DNA of 7,337 bases. Origin: Pseudomonadota bacterium (GTDB lineage: Bacteria > Pseudomonadota > Alphaproteobacteria > Acetobacterales > Acetobacteraceae). Location of the stretch: assembly GCA_021808185.1 (NCBI GenBank), contig JAKBCB010000176.1, forward strand, positions 1 to 7,337, given 5' to 3'. The position numbers were made by a program, and so were the translations under genes. The notes below the pieces were generated by a model. It saw nothing but the letters and a program-made list of their open reading frames with translations, searched no databases and was not told the DNA's origin. This document shows, one piece after another, positions 5,770 through 7,337 of the stretch. Every line of letters starts with the position of its first letter. Within the stretch, counting starts at the first letter, position 1.

Positions 5770-7203
5770 CGCCGCCTCCAGCCCCGCCGGGCGGCCGGCG
5801 GCGTGCCACAGCGCCAGCACCGCGCCGAGATAGGCAAGCCCGCCCGCGCCCATGGCGAGGAACAGGCGAACCCACGGGGTGGGCGGGGACACCGCCTGCG
5901 CCGCCAGCACCACGGTTGCCATGACCATGGCCGCGACCAGCGGCCGCCAAATTCGGGACGCCATGTCGCCCAGCGTCACCGGCAGCACGCGCGCGATGGC
6001 CACGCAGATGCCGGGGATGAAGGCGAGCGTGATCAGCGTCCGCGCCGCCGCGATCGCGGTGACACCGCCGAGCAGGCCGGCGGCGATCAGCACGGGCACC
6101 AGCACCAGCGTGCGGCTGGCGCTCAGCAGGCCGCCGAGGCGGGCGTGGCCGGTGGCGCCGAGCACGGTGATGCCGTTGTGCATGATGCCGTACAGCCCGC
6201 CCGCGATGGCCAGCAGTCGCACCAATGGGACGGCCTCCACCCATTGCGGCCCCAGCGCCACGCGCACGAAATCCCCGGCCACCAGCGCCATGCCGACGCC
6301 GGTCGCCACCGAGATCAGACAGGCGGCGGCGAACACGTCCAGATACGCCGCCCGCACCGCCACGCGGTCGCCGCTGATGCGCGCGAACACCGGAAACAGC
6401 GCCCGCGTGGCCGGCAGCACCACCTCGATCGTCGGCGCGGTGCCGGCATCCGAGGAGACGGCGTAGCGCCCCATGGTGGCGGCATCGGCCACCCCGCCCA
6501 CCACCATCTCGTCGGCCTTGTCGTGGATGTATTGCGTGACGTTGACCAGCAGCATCCAGCCGGAAAAGGCCAGCAGCCCGCGCACCCGGGCCAGCGACAG
6601 GCGCGGGCGGTACGGGTGCAGCGCGTAGCTCAGCGCCACGCCCAGCGCCTGCCCGCCCAGGATGCCCGCCACCAGCGCGCGCTCGTCGCGCAGCCACAGC
6701 GCGCCGCCGATGGTCACGCCCATCACCCCGAAACGTTGCAGGATCTGGAAGGCGAATTCACGCGAGAATCGCAGCTCGGCGCGAAAGGCGACGACGCCGA
6801 TATTGTCGAGCGCGCCCAACAGCGGGCGCAGCGCCAGCAGCCGCACCATCCAGGTGGCGCGCGGCTCGTGGAAATACAGCGCGCTCAGCGGGGCGACGAG
6901 CCAGAGCACCAGCGTCGCCGCGACACCGACCAGGATGCCGAGCGTCCAGGCGGAATCGTAATCGGCGCGGGTCGGGTTAGGGATGCGGATCAGCGCCAGT
7001 TGCTGCCCAGCCTGCCCGAACACCTCCACCAGCCCGACCACCACCATCGCCATGGCGACAAGCCCGAAATCCCCGGGGCTCAGCAGCCGGGCCAGCACGA
7101 AGGTGCTGAGCAGGCCGAGGCCGCGCACCGCCCAGCGCAGGCCCACCATCCAGGCGCTGCCATGCGCCAGCGCGCGGCCGACATTCAGCGGCGCGTCGCT
7201 CAT
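5740..7203 (-). CDS. Polysaccharide flippase, Wzx/WzxC-like (MOP superfamily)
   Basis: The 487-residue product is highly hydrophobic, with about 12-14 apparent membrane segments, for example 49-64, 88-107, 158-171, 209-222, 286-309, 327-345, 363-382, 420-437 and 447-466. The N-terminal GSAWMVGLRWAVRG (15-28) and FVLARLLSPGDFGLVAMA (35-52) match the start of WzxC-type lipopolysaccharide/EPS exporters. HDKADEMVVGG (227-237) followed by MGRYAVSSDAGTAPT (244-258) matches the second half of the family. It would flip undecaprenyl-pyrophosphate-linked repeat units across the inner membrane. An upstream in-frame ATG at 7332 would add 43 Arg/Ala-rich residues from a frame that overlaps the preceding gene, so ATG 7203 is used; it overlaps that gene's stop (ATGA). 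The gene converges on pheC with 9 bp between stops. The exact substrate is unknown; a related MOP transporter is the alternative. Confidence 0.87.
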   Translation of the reverse strand: MSDAPLNVGRALAHGSAWMVGLRWAVRGLGLLSTFVLARLLSPGDFGLVAMAMVVVGLVEVFGQAGQQLALIRIPNPTRADYDSAWTLGILVGVAATLVLWLVAPLSALYFHEPRATWMVRLLALRPLLGALDNIGVVAFRAELRFSREFAFQILQRFGVMGVTIGGALWLRDERALVAGILGGQALGVALSYALHPYRPRLSLARVRGLLAFSGWMLLVNVTQYIHDKADEMVVGGVADAATMGRYAVSSDAGTAPTIEVVLPATRALFPVFARISGDRVAVRAAYLDVFAAACLISVATGVGMALVAGDFVRVALGPQWVEAVPLVRLLAIAGGLYGIMHNGITVLGATGHARLGGLLSASRTLVLVPVLIAAGLLGGVTAIAAARTLITLAFIPGICVAIARVLPVTLGDMASRIWRPLVAAMVMATVVLAAQAVSPPTPWVRLFLAMGAGGLAYLGAVLALWHAAGRPAGLEAALTRQFTARR

Positions 7204-7337
7204 CGGCCGAGCAGCCGGCGCAACGGCGGCGCGGTCGCGATCGCGGTGCGCAGCGCGAGCCCCGGCCGGTGGCCGAGCATGGCCGCGCGCAGCAGCCACG
7301 GCACCCCCTCGGCCCAGGCGCCGGTCCAGCACGCGCC
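7200..7337 (-). CDS. 3' end of an upstream gene, possibly a glycosyltransferase
   Basis: Reading the minus strand from the window edge, a frame is open for 45 codons and ends in TGA at 7202-7200, overlapping the flippase ATG by 4 nt. The fragment contains TGAWAEGVPWLLRAAMLGHRPGL-like text and ends APPLRRLLGR. The ATGA overlap is the best evidence that it is a real gene. Its position before a flippase suggests a polysaccharide gene, and the tail is compatible with a glycosyltransferase C-terminus. I recognise no diagnostic motif, so the function is a guess from context. Confidence 0.55.
   Translation of the reverse strand, partial: GACWTGAWAEGVPWLLRAAMLGHRPGLALRTAIATAPPLRRLLGR

Noticed and set aside
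7204..7332. Upstream start for the flippase at 7332
   Set aside because: The extension is Arg/Ala-rich and overlaps the open frame of the preceding gene, which ends in an ATGA overlap at 7200-7203. Flippase family proteins start near the GSAW motif.
1..7337. CRISPR arrays, tRNA or rRNA genes, insertion sequences, phage or toxin-antitoxin genes
   Set aside because: No regularly spaced repeats, RNA gene signatures, transposase motifs or terminal repeats were seen; nearly all bases belong to the genes listed.

Overview
The window is a very GC-rich stretch, most consistent with a high-GC proteobacterium. An alphaproteobacterium such as an Acetobacteraceae or Rhodospirillales member is my guess from composition and gene content, not a demonstrated placement. 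It looks like part of an exopolysaccharide (EPS) locus of the exosortase A (XrtA)/PEP-CTERM type. Two markers support this. The first is the C-terminus of an EpsB_2-like polyprenyl-phosphate sugar transferase at 1-195. The second is a full-length, 928-residue PrsT-type TPR protein at 345-3131. The exosortase itself, the EPS chain-length genes and any PEP-CTERM substrate are not in the window.

Layout. On the plus strand, the sugar transferase end is followed by a 149-bp gap with several short inverted repeats. Three tightly packed genes follow: prsT (345-3131), a secreted GH42-like glycoside hydrolase family protein (3128-4972), and a periplasmic cyclohexadienyl dehydratase-like protein, PheC (4972-5730). 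Their junctions are an ATGA overlap (4 nt) and a TGATG overlap (1 nt), so the three are probably one translationally coupled operon. A perfect 10-bp GC hairpin ends 9 nt before the hydrolase start codon.

On the minus strand, converging on pheC with only 9 bp between stop codons, is a Wzx/WzxC-like polysaccharide flippase (7203-5740). Before it is the last 45 codons of another gene, possibly a glycosyltransferase, whose stop overlaps the flippase start by ATGA. This second operon continues beyond the right edge.

How the genes may work together. The sugar transferase would load the first sugar on undecaprenyl phosphate, and the flippase would move lipid-linked repeat units to the periplasm. 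PrsT, anchored in the inner membrane, would scaffold export or sorting. The GH42-like protein would trim or remodel glycan in the periplasm or outside. The odd member is PheC, an aromatic amino-acid enzyme of solute-binding-protein descent. Its tight coupling to a glycan hydrolase and PrsT is the most interesting feature here. All family assignments come from reading the translated sequences against remembered family features; no database search was run.
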